The notes beneath the pieces are model-generated. The model was not told the DNA's origin, made no database searches, and saw only the letters and a program-made list of their open reading frames with translations. DNA of 64,000 bases, taken from the NCBI GenBank assembly GCA_031841125.1, contig CM063106.1:37940001-38004000 (forward strand), given 5' to 3'. The translations under genes were made by a program, and so were the position numbers. This document shows positions 63,401-64,000 of the stretch, piece by piece; the first letter of the stretch is position 1, and each line of letters starts with the position of its first letter. This DNA comes from Acanthococcus lagerstroemiae. Taxonomy: Eukaryota > Arthropoda > Insecta > Hemiptera > Eriococcidae.

Positions 63401-63566
63401 TTGAAAGTCGCCTCTTTTCTTTTATAAATGAAATGAATTTCACTCTTTTGAGGAAAGTGAATTTTCTTTCTTCAAGAAAGGGAACATTTTCATTTCCATT
63501 TCTCGAATGTAAGCTGTTCCTCTCTTCCGGGAACAGAACCCATTTCTGTTCTTAAGGAAAATGAAT

Positions 63567-63935
63567 TAAATTTTTCACGCTGAGTTCGAATTCGGTATTC
63601 AATTTGGGCGCTGACGCTCCGTCTCCGAGATACATTCGAAAAAGTGGTTAATTTAGGTCAAAAAATGACTCTAGCTCAATTTTGACGACGGATTTTGAAT
63701 TTGTCTCAAAAAATTGAGTAATTAGTACCAGCGCCGACGCCGAAGCTCTCCGAAAATTTTTTGCCCCAAAAAAGACATGATATGTACAATGGAGAAATTT
63801 TAAAAATTCCAAAAAACCAAAAATGTTGAATTAAAGACTGTTTTCAACTCAATTTTTCACACTGAGTTCGAATTTGGTGTTCAATTTGGGTGCTGACGCT
63901 CCGTTTCCAAGATCCACTCGAAAAAGTGGTCAACC
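63567..63935. repeat. Two copies of a repeat with about 276-bp spacing
   Basis: CACGCTGAGTTCGAATTCGG with the following 70 bases (about 63575-63650) recurs at about 63850-63930 with few changes, including GCTGACGCTCCGT and TCGAAAAAGTGGT. The array may continue beyond the right edge. Confidence 0.8.
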
Positions 63936-64000
63936 CTAATGTTATATTTGGATTCAACGCCCCAAAAATACCTAAAATCAGTTATAAAATCTTTGGCACC

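Overview
The window is a piece of an animal nuclear genome, most likely an insect. Genes are split by many short introns with GT/AG borders, intergenic DNA is AT-rich and full of small DNA transposons, and the conserved proteins are typical eukaryotic ones. A DUF4806 gene, frequent hAT/mariner/piggyBac relics and the ATP synthase e sequence fit an insect, perhaps a hemipteran, but I cannot prove the order. No bacterial operons, CRISPR arrays or rRNA genes were seen.

Layout, left to right. 0-5 kb (+): 3' part of a DUF4806 gene with a hAT-type MITE in an intron. 5.4-8.05 kb: a piggyBac element with an intact spliced transposase, next to a truncated MITE. 8.5-9.4 kb (+): an unrecognised multi-exon gene. 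10.27-12.12 kb: a mariner-type element, internally deleted and split by a probable solo LTR. 13.2-14.7 kb: a piggyBac fragment and a nested set of large palindromes. 15.2-18.1 kb (+): aldo-keto reductase copy 1. 19.8-23.9 kb (+): NHLRC2. 25.5-26.3 kb (+): a candidate unrecognised gene. 26.6-28.4 kb (-): alpha-tubulin lacking the exon for about residues 233-354. 28.5-35.8 kb: gene-poor, repeat-rich. 35.85-36.32 kb (-): ATP synthase subunit e, partial. 37.1-39.2 kb (+): RMND5/RMD5. 40.8-43.6 kb (+): aldo-keto reductase copy 2. 45.1-52.6 kb (+): aldo-keto reductase copy 3, with a 5.1-kb intron packed with nested transposons. 52.9-53.7 kb: a TIR element carrying a tRNA-derived SINE. 55.4-56.5 kb (-): SLC35G1-like transporter. 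57.3-60.2 kb (+): PPIL2. 61-64 kb: an RTE-type LINE end, degenerate minisatellite, a non-autonomous Helitron and a longer-period repeat.

The housekeeping genes act in unrelated processes: mitochondrial ATP synthase, the CTLH/GID ubiquitin ligase, spliceosomal cyclophilin/U-box, microtubules and membrane transport. The three aldo-keto reductases form a family with the same intron positions and phases. Copies 1 and 2 also share intron and flank sequence over about 3.4 kb, so they come from a fairly recent segmental duplication, yet 22 kb with other genes now lies between them. All exon borders were derived by reading splice sites by eye and checking phase; there is no transcript support.
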